Below are positions 50,743-59,750 of a stretch of DNA of 64,000 nucleotides, one piece after another. A program made the translations under genes and the position numbers. The stretch comes from an uncultured Erythrobacter sp. (lineage in GTDB: Bacteria; Pseudomonadota; Alphaproteobacteria; Sphingomonadales; Sphingomonadaceae): positions 292,037-356,036 of the forward strand of contig CANMOQ010000001.1 in assembly GCA_947499505.1 (NCBI GenBank), written 5' to 3'. The notes below the pieces were generated by a model, which did not search any database, was not told the origin of the DNA, and saw only the letters and a list, made by a program, of their open reading frames with translations. The first letter of the stretch is position 1. Every line of letters begins with the position of its first letter.

Positions 50743-51098
50743 GCGCAAGCACCGCACCGGGTGGTTCTGTTGTTGCCTTTCCTGGCCGCGCACAGGGCCA
50801 AATTGGCTTTGAGCGCGAAGAATTGCAGCGCATCCTAGATCTCTACGGTCGCATGGTGGCCGCCGGGGAATGGCGCGATTACGCGATGGATTTTGATAAA
50901 AACGCAGCGATCTTCTCGGCCTTTCGCCGAGCGGCTGAACGTCCACAGGCGCGGATCGAAAAGCGCCCGAGCCTGCGCAACAAGCAGGGGATGTGGACGC
51001 TGTTTGGCGAGCACGGCCAAACGCTCAAACGTGGGCATGATCTGGCGAACGTCCTCGCCCCAGTTGAGCGGCGACTAGTGAAAGCGGTCGACGAGTAG
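50739..51098 (+). CDS. DUF2794 protein
   Basis: 119 residues. FEREELQRILDLYGRMVAAG and WRDYAMDFDKNAAIFSAFRR are DUF2794 blocks, a family restricted mainly to alphaproteobacteria. The ATG overlaps the cysE stop (ATGA). A bidirectional terminator follows. The function is unknown. Confidence 0.9.
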   Translation: MSASTAPGGSVVAFPGRAQGQIGFEREELQRILDLYGRMVAAGEWRDYAMDFDKNAAIFSAFRRAAERPQARIEKRPSLRNKQGMWTLFGEHGQTLKRGHDLANVLAPVERRLVKAVDE

Positions 51099-51146
51099 AG
51101 CTAGGCGGATGGATCGAAACTGGCGAATATCTCACCGCTAGATACA

Positions 51147-51184
51147 AAAAGCCCGGCTCTTCCGAATGGAAAAGCCGGGCTTTT
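51147..51184. terminator. Bidirectional terminator between DUF2794 and an SDR gene
   Basis: AAAAGCCCGGCT pairs exactly with AGCCGGGCTTTT (12 bp), enclosing a smaller TTCC/GGAA stem. Flanking A and T runs make it work in both directions, fitting the convergent genes on either side. Confidence 0.93.
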
Positions 51185-51206
51185 GTTTGCGTCTAGAGCG
51201 CTGGTC

Positions 51207-52136
51207 TCAGCTGCGAGCGCTGCTTGGGCCAGTGCCGGTTACCTTTTGCATCGCTTTCAGGATCGCGCCCGACTGCTCATTGCCGGATTGCGGCGCAACC
51301 AGGTTTGAAAAATCGCTGATGTCGTCCCAGCGAGCGGCAAAGCCTTCAACGGTGCGCTCTTCATCGGTGAGCCACACGGCGTCGTTCATAACGGTCCATG
51401 CAGAGTGGAAACCGCCAGCGCCAGCGCCGACGATGGCGTTGGTTGGTGCGTCTTCGCTAACCAGGAACAGGGCCGCTGGAACAACGCTTTCAGGCGCAAA
51501 CAATTTGAAGGCTTCTTCTGGGAAGAGATCCTCTGTCATACGAGTGCCAGCCACTGGTGACAGTGAGTTGCAGCGGATGTTGTATTTCGCGCCTTCGAGT
51601 TGCAGCGTCTTGGTGAGCCCAGCGAGGCCCAGCTTTGCCGCGCCGTAGTTTGCCTGGCCAAAGTTGCCGAACAGGCCGGTGGAGCTAGCGGTCATAAGAA
51701 CGCGGCCATAGGCCTGCTCGCGGAAGGTTTCCCAGCATGCCTTGGTCACGAAGGCCGAGCCGGTGAGGTGCACCTTGAGAACGAACTCAAAATCGTCCGG
51801 GGTCATCTTGGCAAATGTCTTGTCGCGCAGGACGCCTGCATTGTTGATAAGGACGTGAACGCCGCCCCATTTTTGCTTGGCGTCGGCAACCATCTTTTCC
51901 ATCTGGTCATATTCGGTGACGCTGCCGCCGTTTGCCATGGCTTCGCCGCCAGCGGCTTCGATTTCAGCAACAACTTCAGCAGCCGCGTCTGAGGTGCCGG
52001 TGCCGTCGCGTGAACCGCCGAGGTCGTTGACGACAACCTTCGCGCCGCGCTTTGCCAGCTCAAGCGCATATGCCTTGCCCAGGCCGCCGCCTGCGCCGGT
52101 TACGATGGCTACCTTGTCTTTAAAGTCGATGGTCAT
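51207..52136 (-). CDS. SDR-family dehydrogenase, MFE-2 (hydroxyacyl-CoA) type
   Basis: 309 residues. [11 protein letters not shown] at 13-23, NNAG, and catalytic Ser151, Tyr164 and Lys168 (YGAAK). The long spacer before the substrate region and the C-terminal tail resemble the (3R)-hydroxyacyl-CoA dehydrogenase part of the peroxisomal multifunctional enzyme type 2. A role in fatty-acid or steroid side-chain oxidation is inferred. Beta-2 ends in VVNDLGGS, a known NAD pattern for this group. Confidence 0.9.
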   Translation of the reverse strand: MTIDFKDKVAIVTGAGGGLGKAYALELAKRGAKVVVNDLGGSRDGTGTSDAAAEVVAEIEAAGGEAMANGGSVTEYDQMEKMVADAKQKWGGVHVLINNAGVLRDKTFAKMTPDDFEFVLKVHLTGSAFVTKACWETFREQAYGRVLMTASSTGLFGNFGQANYGAAKLGLAGLTKTLQLEGAKYNIRCNSLSPVAGTRMTEDLFPEEAFKLFAPESVVPAALFLVSEDAPTNAIVGAGAGGFHSAWTVMNDAVWLTDEERTVEGFAARWDDISDFSNLVAPQSGNEQSGAILKAMQKVTGTGPSSARS

Positions 52137-52274
52137 GGCTTGTATCTCCTGCGAGTGATGTGGCGCGGTTTACGCGCGCGTAAAGTTTGTGTGGGCGCTG
52201 CGTGGCAGTTTCTTTGCTGCGATGCAACACCACTGGTCTGGGATATCGCGTGCCGTAAGGGCAGGGCAAAGGCC

Positions 52275-52958
52275 TTAGAGCGATTCCAAGGCAGAAATCA
52301 GGCCGCCGAACGAATCAATTACTGCATTTCCGCCCAATTCGTGGGGCGGTTTGTCGCAATAGCCATAGGCCGCGACGATCACTGGCACGCCAGCGGCTTT
52401 TGCTGCAGCGACATCGTAAGAGCTGTCTCCCACGAACGCGAATGCAGACGAGTTGCAGGCCTCTTTCGCGGCCAGCACAGGCTCGGGATGCGGCTTTGAC
52501 AGATATGTGCCGTCTGCGCCTTTGCCCATGCTGTCGCCACCGATGATGGTGACAAAGCGTTCGGTCAGTCCCAGCGTGCTCAGGATATTGGTCGCGAACT
52601 CTTCAAATTTATTGGTGACGACCGCCATTTTGACGCCGCGCGCAGCGAGCTCGTCCAACGCTTCGATCACACCGGGGTAGGGGCGTGAGTGCACCGCATT
52701 GTTCTCTGAGTAATAGCTCAGCATGGCCTTGTAGAGCTTGCGAAACTCGTCTTTTGGCAATCCGCCCTGGGCGTCGATTGCGCGCCCCAGCATGATCTTT
52801 GCGCCGCCGCCGATTAGGTCTTTTGAACTATCCACTGGCACCGGGTCAAAACCGCCGAGCTCCAGCGCGTGATTAACTGCTGTGCCCAGGTCGCGAAACG
52901 TGTCTAGCAAGGTGCCATCGAGGTCGAAGCCTACGGCATCAAAGGGGAAATCTGTCAT
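52275..52958 (-). CDS. gph: Phosphoglycolate phosphatase (HAD family)
   Basis: 227 residues. FDLDGTLLDT near the N-terminus holds the catalytic Asp, with VVTNKFE and FVGDSSYDVAAAKAAG downstream. It removes phosphate from 2-phosphoglycolate from DNA repair. The ATG at 52958 fits the family start; an in-frame leader to 53027 would overlap the divergent glmU promoter. Confidence 0.9.
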   Translation of the reverse strand: MTDFPFDAVGFDLDGTLLDTFRDLGTAVNHALELGGFDPVPVDSSKDLIGGGAKIMLGRAIDAQGGLPKDEFRKLYKAMLSYYSENNAVHSRPYPGVIEALDELAARGVKMAVVTNKFEEFATNILSTLGLTERFVTIIGGDSMGKGADGTYLSKPHPEPVLAAKEACNSSAFAFVGDSSYDVAAAKAAGVPVIVAAYGYCDKPPHELGGNAVIDSFGGLISALESL

Positions 52959-53049
52959 GACGAGGCGGTTGGCCCAACGGACGTGAAATCGCAAGGTTTT
53001 GCGCGCGCACGGCTTCACTTCATGCAAGCAGACTTATAAGGGAGGCCGC

Positions 53050-54408
53050 ATGACTGATTTTGCTGCCATCATCCTTGCTGCGGGCAAGGGAACCCGGATG
53101 AAATCCGACCTTCATAAAGTGCTTCACCCGATTGCGGGGCGGGCGATGCTCGACCATCTGATGGCTTCGGTTGATGAGCTGAGCCCAGCGCGGCGCGTGG
53201 TTGTGGTTGGCGCTGGTAAGGAGCAAATCGAGGCGGCTGTCGCAGGCCGCGCTGACACCGCTTTGCAGGAGCCGCAGCATGGCACCGGCCACGCGGTACA
53301 GCAGGCGCAGTCGCCGCTAGAGAGCTACGATGGCGACGCGCTGGTACTTTACGGCGATGTCCCCTTTGTGCGTGCACAGACTATGCAAGCCATGCTGGAG
53401 CGGTTGCATCAGGATGATGCGCCAGCTGTCGTAGTGCTGGGCTTTGAGCCAGAGGATGCCCTGCAATATGGCCGGGTGATTGCCGATGATGACGGCGCGA
53501 TCAGCAAAATGGTTGAGTTTAAAGATGCAAGCGATGAAGAGCGTGCATGCCGGATGTGCAATTCTGGCCTGATGGCGGCGAGTGCCAAGGATATGTTTGC
53601 CCTGCTGGACCGGGTCGACAACGACAATGCGCAGGGCGAATATTACCTCCCCGACATCGTCAATATCGCTATTGCCGATGGCCGGGTTTGCGCAGTGGTC
53701 TGCACCGACGACCCAGATGAAGTTGCGGGTATCAACTCGCGTAGTGAACTTGCTCAAGCGGAAGCGCGCTGGCAAGTGGCGCGCCGCGAACAGGCGATGG
53801 TGGACGGCGCCAGCCTCCGCGCGCCTGAGACGGTGTTCTTCAGCTATGACACCAAGATTGGCCGCGATGTGACGATTGAACCCAATGTCGTGTTTGGCCC
53901 CGGCGTCACTGTCGCTGATGGCGCGCATATCAAGGCGTTCAGCCATATTGAGGGCGCGTCTGTCGGGGGCAATGCTCAGGTCGGCCCCTTTGCGCGGCTT
54001 CGGCCCGGTGCGGTGCTGGAAGAGGGCGCGTTCGTAGGCAATTTCGTCGAGATGAAGAAGGCGACGCTTGGGCCCGGTGCCAAGGCGAGCCACCTCACTT
54101 ATCTTGGCGACGCGACCGTTGGTGCAGGCGCCAATATTGGCGCGGGCACAATTACCTGCAATTACGATGGCTATTTCAAATATCAAACTGTGATCGGCGA
54201 GCGCGCCTTTATCGGTTCAAACAGCGCGCTGATCGCGCCAGTTACTATCGGCGCTGACGCAATTGTTGCGGCAGGCAGCGCGGTGAGCCGTGATGTTGCC
54301 GACGGAGAGCTGCGCATGGTGCGGGCCGAGCAATTCGTGAAGCCCGGCTGGGCCGATCGCTTCCACGACACGATGAAAAAGAAGAAGGCGGCCAAGAAGA
54401 AGGGGTGA
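53050..54408 (+). CDS. glmU: Bifunctional N-acetylglucosamine-1-phosphate uridyltransferase
   Basis: 452 residues. The N-terminal pyrophosphorylase domain has LAAGKGTRMKSDLHK, and the C-terminal left-handed beta-helix acetyltransferase domain has GVTVADGAHIKAFSHIEGAS and repeats. It makes UDP-GlcNAc for peptidoglycan and LPS. GGAGG precedes the ATG; a longer frame to 52999 is not needed. The C-terminus is Lys-rich (MKKKKAAKKKG). The stop overlaps an HNH-like gene. Confidence 0.96.
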   Translation: MTDFAAIILAAGKGTRMKSDLHKVLHPIAGRAMLDHLMASVDELSPARRVVVVGAGKEQIEAAVAGRADTALQEPQHGTGHAVQQAQSPLESYDGDALVLYGDVPFVRAQTMQAMLERLHQDDAPAVVVLGFEPEDALQYGRVIADDDGAISKMVEFKDASDEERACRMCNSGLMAASAKDMFALLDRVDNDNAQGEYYLPDIVNIAIADGRVCAVVCTDDPDEVAGINSRSELAQAEARWQVARREQAMVDGASLRAPETVFFSYDTKIGRDVTIEPNVVFGPGVTVADGAHIKAFSHIEGASVGGNAQVGPFARLRPGAVLEEGAFVGNFVEMKKATLGPGAKASHLTYLGDATVGAGANIGAGTITCNYDGYFKYQTVIGERAFIGSNSALIAPVTIGADAIVAAGSAVSRDVADGELRMVRAEQFVKPGWADRFHDTMKKKKAAKKKG

Positions 54409-54680
54409 GTGAAGGCGAGGCCCTCTCCTGCTGGCTGTGCGAGCGTCCGTTTGGCACGCTGATCCAGTGGCATCACCCGGTTCCTAAATCGAAGAAGGGG
54501 CGGGGCACAGTCCCGGTCCATCCGATCTGCCACCGCGCGATCCACGCTAATTTCACGAATGCAGAGCTGGCCCGCATCGGCGACGACGCGCCGACCATTC
54601 GTGGCCATGCGAAAGTTGAAAAATTCATAAGTTGGGTGGCAAGTAAACCACCTGATTTTCACGCACCAACCCCCGGATAA
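54405..54680 (+). CDS. HNH-endonuclease-like small protein
   Basis: 91 residues from a GTG start overlapping the glmU stop (GTGA). A zinc-knuckle HNH pattern is visible: Cys9-x-x-Cys12, His23-His24 in WHHPVPKSK, and His39-x-x-Cys42-His43. The usual C-terminal Asn/His pair of the HNH motif is not complete, so nuclease activity is uncertain. Its link to glmU looks like transcriptional convenience. Confidence 0.75.
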   Translation: MSEGEALSCWLCERPFGTLIQWHHPVPKSKKGRGTVPVHPICHRAIHANFTNAELARIGDDAPTIRGHAKVEKFISWVASKPPDFHAPTPG

Positions 54681-54734
54681 CAATCACTTAGTCTGATTGC
54701 ATAGGTGCGGCCCCTGCCACACGAGTCATTATGG

Positions 54735-54749
54735 TTAGAATTTCCTTAA
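54735..54749. promoter_or_regulatory. CtrA-like site before the chemoreceptor-like gene
   Basis: TTAG-N7-TTAA, one base from the CtrA consensus, 25-39 bases before the ATG at 54774. CtrA often controls motility and chemotaxis genes in alphaproteobacteria, which agrees with the gene. Confidence 0.45.
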
Positions 54750-54773
54750 GGTTCCCGCTCTATGCGGCGTTAG

Positions 54774-55670
54774 ATGAGTGATAACGGTGAACAAAATTTC
54801 AGACAGGCCAAAGTGCTGGTTGAGCAGGTGCTCTCCAACGCACAGCGCGTCAATTCAGCCTCGCTTGAGCGTGCGGCCTTCGTCGACAATCTCACCGAGA
54901 GATCGCAGTCTATCGGCGAAGACATCGGTTCACTGCGGGCGCAAAATGAAAACGCGCGTGATGCGCTCAACAGTGCCTCGCAAGCTACCAACAATATGTC
55001 GAACGAGGTCGACGGCATTGTTGAAACGCTCGATAATGCACTGAAACAGATCGAGGATTTATCCTCTCGTCTGGCTCAGTTCCAAAGCCGATTTGCCGAA
55101 GTTGAAAGTGTTTCCAAAGCCATCCAACAAGTCGCTAGCCGCACCAATATCCTCTCCATCAACGCTCTGATCGAAGCGGGCCGGGCGGGTGTGCACGGCC
55201 ACGGCTTTGGCGTCGTTGCACAGGAAGTGCGCGAGCTTGCCAATCTAACCAGCGACAGTGCAAACAGCATTTCCAGCACGATTTCAGAGCTAACGAACGA
55301 TGTGGGATCATTGGTCTCCAGTTGCAGCAGCCTGGAATCGCGCATGATCAGCAGCACGGAAAGTGGGAAGAAGAGCATTGAAGTGCTCAAGACCGTGGAT
55401 CGCAGCCTCGATGAATCGCTCACGCTGGCAGATTCGACCTATGCCGCGTCATCTGCCCATTTGGAGCAACTTTCCGAAATCACAGACGGCATGGGTAAGC
55501 TTAAGAATGACACCATCGCTGCGATTGAAGGCTCAGCAGAGAACATTCAGATCTCGCGCGAGCTTCAGGGCTGCATCGACGAAATGCGCGCGGCCTGGAA
55601 GAAAGGCGATCAGCACGCCGGATCCGTCACTTCCGACACCGAGGTGACCGAAAGCATCCGAGCCGCCTGA
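54774..55670 (+). CDS. Soluble methyl-accepting chemotaxis-like protein
   Basis: 298 residues, entirely helical coiled coil with no transmembrane segment and no recognisable sensor domain. The hairpin tip RTNILSINALIEAGRAG and GFGVVAQEVRELANLT (about 123-158) is the CheW/CheA-binding MCP tip; TNLLALNAAIEAARAGE is the usual form, so it is slightly divergent. It could be a cytoplasmic receptor fed by a partner protein, or a signalling adaptor. No che genes are nearby. Confidence 0.87.
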   Translation: MSDNGEQNFRQAKVLVEQVLSNAQRVNSASLERAAFVDNLTERSQSIGEDIGSLRAQNENARDALNSASQATNNMSNEVDGIVETLDNALKQIEDLSSRLAQFQSRFAEVESVSKAIQQVASRTNILSINALIEAGRAGVHGHGFGVVAQEVRELANLTSDSANSISSTISELTNDVGSLVSSCSSLESRMISSTESGKKSIEVLKTVDRSLDESLTLADSTYAASSAHLEQLSEITDGMGKLKNDTIAAIEGSAENIQISRELQGCIDEMRAAWKKGDQHAGSVTSDTEVTESIRAA

Positions 55671-55771
55671 CAGGCACCTCAGCGGCGTCTGAGCCCCCGA
55701 AACTGACAGCATCCGGGAACCATTGGCCTGCGTAACTGCTACATAAATAGTGACGCACAGGAGCCGGCGGT

Positions 55772-56422
55772 ATGGGTATTAAAAAATGGATCGCAGCAGG
55801 CGTTGGCGTAGCAGCCATCGGAGCAGCTGCAGGTTATGCGCAATACCGCGATATTGAAGTGCCTGCCTATCAGGTTGTGAAGGCCGAGGCTCCGTTCGAG
55901 CTGCGCGATTATAAGCCGATGATCGTGGCTGAAGTCACTCACACCGGCGATCAAAGCCGCACGCGCGGCGAAGGCTTCCGGCGATTGGCCGCTTACATCT
56001 TTGGCCAGGACCGGCCAGCGGGCGGCGAAGACATCGCCATGACCGCGCCGGTCATGCAAGACCGCGCAGTTGATCAAGACGAAGCCATTGCAATGACCGC
56101 TCCGGTGATGCGCGACAGCCCGGAGGCGGATCAGTGGCGCACGCGCTTTGTAATGCCATCCAAATACACTTTGGAAACGCTTCCGGCAGCGCCCGCAGAT
56201 ATCACTCTCACAGAGGTGCCAGCGCGCAGGATCGCGGCGGTCAGCTTCAGCGGAAATGCGCGAGCAGCCGATTTGGCTGACATGGAAACTGAGCTTAGCA
56301 AGTGGGTTGCGAGCGAAGGGCTAAAGCCAATTGGCGGCTTTGAGCATGCCTTTTACGACGCGCCGATGGTGCCAGGACCATTGCGCCGAAATGAAGTGAT
56401 GGTCGAAGTTGCGGCGGAGTAA
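55772..56422 (+). CDS. SOUL-family heme-binding-like protein
   Basis: 216 residues. An N-terminal membrane anchor or signal (KKWIAAGVGVAAIGAAAGY), then the SOUL domain: FELRDYKPMIVAEV, FRRLAAYIFGQD, IAMTAPVMQD and VPARRIAAVSFSG. Family members bind heme in animals and plants; bacterial roles are not known. It is convergent with the DUF1153 gene. Confidence 0.9.
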   Translation: MGIKKWIAAGVGVAAIGAAAGYAQYRDIEVPAYQVVKAEAPFELRDYKPMIVAEVTHTGDQSRTRGEGFRRLAAYIFGQDRPAGGEDIAMTAPVMQDRAVDQDEAIAMTAPVMRDSPEADQWRTRFVMPSKYTLETLPAAPADITLTEVPARRIAAVSFSGNARAADLADMETELSKWVASEGLKPIGGFEHAFYDAPMVPGPLRRNEVMVEVAAE

Positions 56423-56479
56423 GGGGGCTCCACCGCAACGTTCAGCACCAGGTCGAAGACTAAACCACTATTATAAGGC

Positions 56480-56719
56480 TTACGCCTCTTCGAGAGAACG
56501 GATGCGATAGACGTTTCCGCCCGTCTCGCGTTCCCACTGCTCAAATTCTGCTCGGCTGAGCAAATAGCGCTCGCGGGCTTCATCAAAGCTGATCACTTCC
56601 TCGCGTACAGCGCGGACGACGTCCGCCTTGCGAGCCTTTGACCAGTGGACCCGGTGTGAGTGGGGCAAGCCTGCACGCTTGATTGCCTCAGCGATGGATA
56701 TGTCGCGCGGATAAGCCAT
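56480..56719 (-). CDS. DUF1153 (SciP-like) regulator
   Basis: 79 residues. HRVHWSKARKADVVRAVREEVISFDEARERYLLSRAEFEQWERE is the helix-turn-helix DUF1153 core; the quoted part is residues about 22-65 with HW, RKA-VV and the trailing W. SciP in Caulobacter binds CtrA and restrains it in G1. This copy is slightly shorter than the classical form, so it may be a paralogue. A CtrA-like site lies 77-92 bases upstream of the start. Confidence 0.85.
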   Translation of the reverse strand: MAYPRDISIAEAIKRAGLPHSHRVHWSKARKADVVRAVREEVISFDEARERYLLSRAEFEQWERETGGNVYRIRSLEEA

Positions 56720-56795
56720 TAGATAATCTCCTATTACCGCCCCCGGTGATAGAAAATTGAGCCTCAGAGACTTAATTTCGTCTTTTCAAACATGG

Positions 56796-56811
56796 TTAAT
56801 TTTGACCTAAC
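56796..56811. promoter_or_regulatory. CtrA-like site upstream of the SciP-like gene
   Basis: TTAATTTTGACCTAAC is TTAA-N7-CTAAC, the same form as at 5598. It is within the promoter region of the minus-strand SciP-like gene. In Caulobacter, sciP is itself a CtrA target. Confidence 0.5.
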
Positions 56812-56883
56812 CACCTTATAGGTTCTGTCCGCGCGACGAACCGTTACAAAAGTGTCGGATGCGCTTACACAGCCCGATGCACA

Positions 56884-56920
56884 AAGGGCGACCGATGCGT
56901 TTTATGCACCGATCGCCCTT
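56884..56920 (-). terminator. Terminator-like hairpin after the prolyl oligopeptidase gene
   Basis: A 15-bp stem with a few G.T pairs (arms 56884-56898 and 56906-56920) and a 7-base loop, 28 bases beyond the minus-strand stop at 56949. The T-run is short (TTTGTG), so termination strength is moderate. Confidence 0.6.
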
Positions 56921-56948
56921 CGATTGAGAATCGCTAAGATGCTGAAAT

Positions 56949-59141
56949 TCAGCCGCCAGAGGCGCTTTCTACCCCAGTTTCGCGTTCATCCATCAGGCGC
57001 TTCATCAGGTAAACATACTGCAGTGCCTGAAGCTTGGCGCGCTGTTCGTTATCAACCCCGCCGGAGTGGCCGCCGGTCATATCCTCAAAGTAATAATAGG
57101 GCTGACCCAGTGCCTTCAGCTTGGCTGCGCCTTTGCGGGCGTGGGCAGGATGCGTGCGGTCATCGGCGGTTGAGGCCCATAGGAACGGGGCGGGGTAATC
57201 TACGCCATCAACAATCTTTTGATAGGGAGAATAGCCTTCGATCCAGGCGCGCTGCTCCGGAATGCGCGGATCGCCATATTCGCCAATCCACGACGCTCCG
57301 CGCCCGATCACGTGATAGCGCAGCATATCAAACAGCGGGATCGCAACGATTGCCGCGCCGAACAGGTCAGGCCGCTGGGTAAAGGCCGTGCCGACCAGCA
57401 AGCCGCCCTGCGATCCGCCTTGGATGCCAAGATGCTGAGGCGAAGTGAAGCCGCGCTCGACCAGATCTTCGCCCACTGCGATGAAGTCGTCCCAGGTGCG
57501 CTGCTTGTTCTCGCGGATGGCCGTTTGGTGCCATCCGGGCCCAAACTCGCCGCCACCCCGCAGGTTGGCCAGCACATAAGCGCCGCCTTTCTCCAGCCAC
57601 AGCTTACCCGTGGTGCCCATATATCCGGGCAAGCGCGGGATTTGGAAGCCGCCATAGCCGCTCATCAAGACCGGTGTGCTGCCATCCATCGCCATGCCTT
57701 TGGGTTTGACGATGAAGTAGGGGATTTTGGTCCCATCGGCGCTGGTTGCCTGATGCTGCTCAACCTCCATGCCGGTCTTGTCGAACCGGCTGGGCGAGGT
57801 CTTCAGCACTTCAGGAGCGCCGCCATCGGAGTAATACAGCGTCGTCGGATTGAGGAAATCCGTGACGGTGAACATGATCTGGTCGGTTTCTGATGACGAC
57901 GCCGCGATCCCAAGTGTCGCATTGTCCGGCAGGTCGACCTGCTCGCTGACCCATTCGCCATCTTTGAAGTTGAACTGCAAAACCTTGCCAACGACATTAT
58001 CGAGCATCGTCACAAACAACGCATTGCCTGTGATGGCTCCGCCGCGCTTGGTCTGGCGCTCTGCCGGTACCCAAACAAGGGTCTTCGCCGCGCCGTTCGG
58101 ATCGGCTTTCCATTCTTCCAGATCAACCGCGATCAGGCTGTCCGCCGGGAAGGTCTGGCCGTCCACTTCCCAATCAACGTCGGTTGAGTAGAGCAAGTGG
58201 CCATCGACGATCCCGTAAGGCGATGCCTTCTTCGGAATGTCGAGTTTGATCCAGTCATCGTCGATCGAGATGAAATACTCACTCTCGTGAAAGCTCACAC
58301 CGCGAAACGCCGTCATGGCGTGGATTGTACCGGAACTGTCGCGCAGCAGGCTTGCACCAGCCCATACATCATCGGCTTGGCCGCGGAACACTTCGGGAGC
58401 ATCGGCGAGTTCAGTGCCGCGTCTCCAGATGCGGCTAGTGAATGGATACTCGCTTTCCGTCAGCGTCCCTTCGCCAAAGTCGCGGCCAACCAGAAGCGTG
58501 TCTTCGTCAATCCAGCTGACGCCGCCCTGACTTTTCTCTTCGATGGCGAAGCCGCCTTCGACGAAGCTCTTTGTAGAGGTGTCAAACTCCCGCATGATGG
58601 TGGCATCTTCGCCGCCATCTGACAGCGCAATCATACACTTATTGAGGGCAGGGGGCAGACAGGTTGAGCCTTGATAGACCCATTCCTTACCTTCGGCCGC
58701 GGCGAGCGCATCGACGTCCAGAATGGTTTCCCATTCCGGCTCATCGCTTTGGTAGCTCTCCAGCGTCGTGCGGCGCAGAAGACCCTTCGGGTTCTCCTTG
58801 TCCTGCCAGAAATTGTAGAGGCCATCGGGGCGGAAGCTCACATAGGGAATGCGGTCTTCGCTATCGAAAATGGCGAGAGCCTCGGCCTTAAGCGCTTCAA
58901 AGCGCGGATCAGCCTCCATCGCGGCGAGCGTCAGCTTGTTCTCGTTCTCAACCCAGGCGAGGGCTTCCTCGCTGCGCGCTTCCTCCAGCCAGATGTAAGG
59001 ATCCTGCTCTGGGCCGGGCACGCCGTCGGCGGCGGGCTGAGCGTCAGCGGCGTGTCCGTCGGCTGCGGCTGGGCTTGCGGCGGTCATCGCAAGCACTCCG
59101 GCAAGCGCGGCTGAAATTGCGTATTTGGAAACAAGTTTCAA
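56949..59141 (-). CDS. Prolyl oligopeptidase family serine peptidase (exported)
   Basis: 730 residues. A signal peptide ends near AAADGHA, a beta-propeller-like N-terminal region begins with DPYIWLEEARSEEALAWVE, and the alpha/beta hydrolase domain carries GGSQGGLLVG (nucleophile Ser), TADDRTHPAHA (Asp) and GGHSGG (His). Such periplasmic S9 peptidases cut short proline-containing peptides. The length matches the family. Confidence 0.93.
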   Translation of the reverse strand: MKLVSKYAISAALAGVLAMTAASPAAADGHAADAQPAADGVPGPEQDPYIWLEEARSEEALAWVENENKLTLAAMEADPRFEALKAEALAIFDSEDRIPYVSFRPDGLYNFWQDKENPKGLLRRTTLESYQSDEPEWETILDVDALAAAEGKEWVYQGSTCLPPALNKCMIALSDGGEDATIMREFDTSTKSFVEGGFAIEEKSQGGVSWIDEDTLLVGRDFGEGTLTESEYPFTSRIWRRGTELADAPEVFRGQADDVWAGASLLRDSSGTIHAMTAFRGVSFHESEYFISIDDDWIKLDIPKKASPYGIVDGHLLYSTDVDWEVDGQTFPADSLIAVDLEEWKADPNGAAKTLVWVPAERQTKRGGAITGNALFVTMLDNVVGKVLQFNFKDGEWVSEQVDLPDNATLGIAASSSETDQIMFTVTDFLNPTTLYYSDGGAPEVLKTSPSRFDKTGMEVEQHQATSADGTKIPYFIVKPKGMAMDGSTPVLMSGYGGFQIPRLPGYMGTTGKLWLEKGGAYVLANLRGGGEFGPGWHQTAIRENKQRTWDDFIAVGEDLVERGFTSPQHLGIQGGSQGGLLVGTAFTQRPDLFGAAIVAIPLFDMLRYHVIGRGASWIGEYGDPRIPEQRAWIEGYSPYQKIVDGVDYPAPFLWASTADDRTHPAHARKGAAKLKALGQPYYYFEDMTGGHSGGVDNEQRAKLQALQYVYLMKRLMDERETGVESASGG

Positions 59142-59289
59142 TTGTCCTCTCCAATGAGAATTCGCGTCAGATTGTCGGCGCAGAGAGTGGCGATTTGCAG
59201 GCCATATGGGAAGCGAAAAGATCGCCGAATTGGCGCGGCCTCAAACTCTGCGCTGGGCGAAGAGATTTACATCATTTTACAGAGCAAAG

Positions 59290-59303
59290 TTAATCCGCGT
59301 TAA
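59290..59303. promoter_or_regulatory. CtrA-like TTAA repeat before the gene at 59358
   Basis: TTAATCCGCGTTAA is TTAA-N6-TTAA, one base shorter than the usual CtrA spacing. It lies 55-68 bases before the ATG at 59358. Confidence 0.35.
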
Positions 59304-59357
59304 CTTTTTTGCCGTCTAACGAAATGCAGACGCGAACTTCTAAACACGAAGGATCAC

Positions 59358-59738
59358 ATGATGCACACGGCAGACAATCACGAACTCGCAAAGGCGACCA
59401 GCCTTTCCCTGATGATCAACGGCAAATCAGAATCCGCAGTGATTGTCTGGCTTACGCAAACCGATGCCGAGATCGTTGTTGATGACAGCCTCAAGCTGCA
59501 AGCGAACCAAAAGATGTATCTGCTGGTCGCTGGCTTCCTCAGCCTGCCGCTGCGCGTTCGCAGCGTTTACGGCAATCATGTCAGCCTGAAATTCGAGCAG
59601 CGCGTTCAGCGTTCTCTGATCGATTTTATCGCGCAAGAAATGCCAGGTGCAGGCATCGATGAGACCCTCGACGAACTCGAAGAGCGCGCCATGCCACTGC
59701 CGCAATGCGCCAGCGTGTTGATGGATGAGGCTGCCTAA
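59358..59738 (+). CDS. Unrecognised 126-residue protein, possibly PilZ-like
   Basis: 126 residues, no signal peptide. The middle has a beta-rich pattern (SAVIVWLTQTDAEIVVDDSL, LSLPLRVRSVYGNHVSLKFE) reminiscent of PilZ, but neither RxxxR nor the DxSxxG motif is intact. An acidic C-terminus follows. AAGGA precedes the tandem ATGs at 59358/59361. c-di-GMP binding is unlikely. Confidence 0.65.
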   Translation: MMHTADNHELAKATSLSLMINGKSESAVIVWLTQTDAEIVVDDSLKLQANQKMYLLVAGFLSLPLRVRSVYGNHVSLKFEQRVQRSLIDFIAQEMPGAGIDETLDELEERAMPLPQCASVLMDEAA

Positions 59739-59750
59739 CCGCAGCTTGGA

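Noticed and set aside
53317..54186. 289-codon open frame antisense to glmU
   Set aside because: Complete overlap with glmU coding sequence, no family features.
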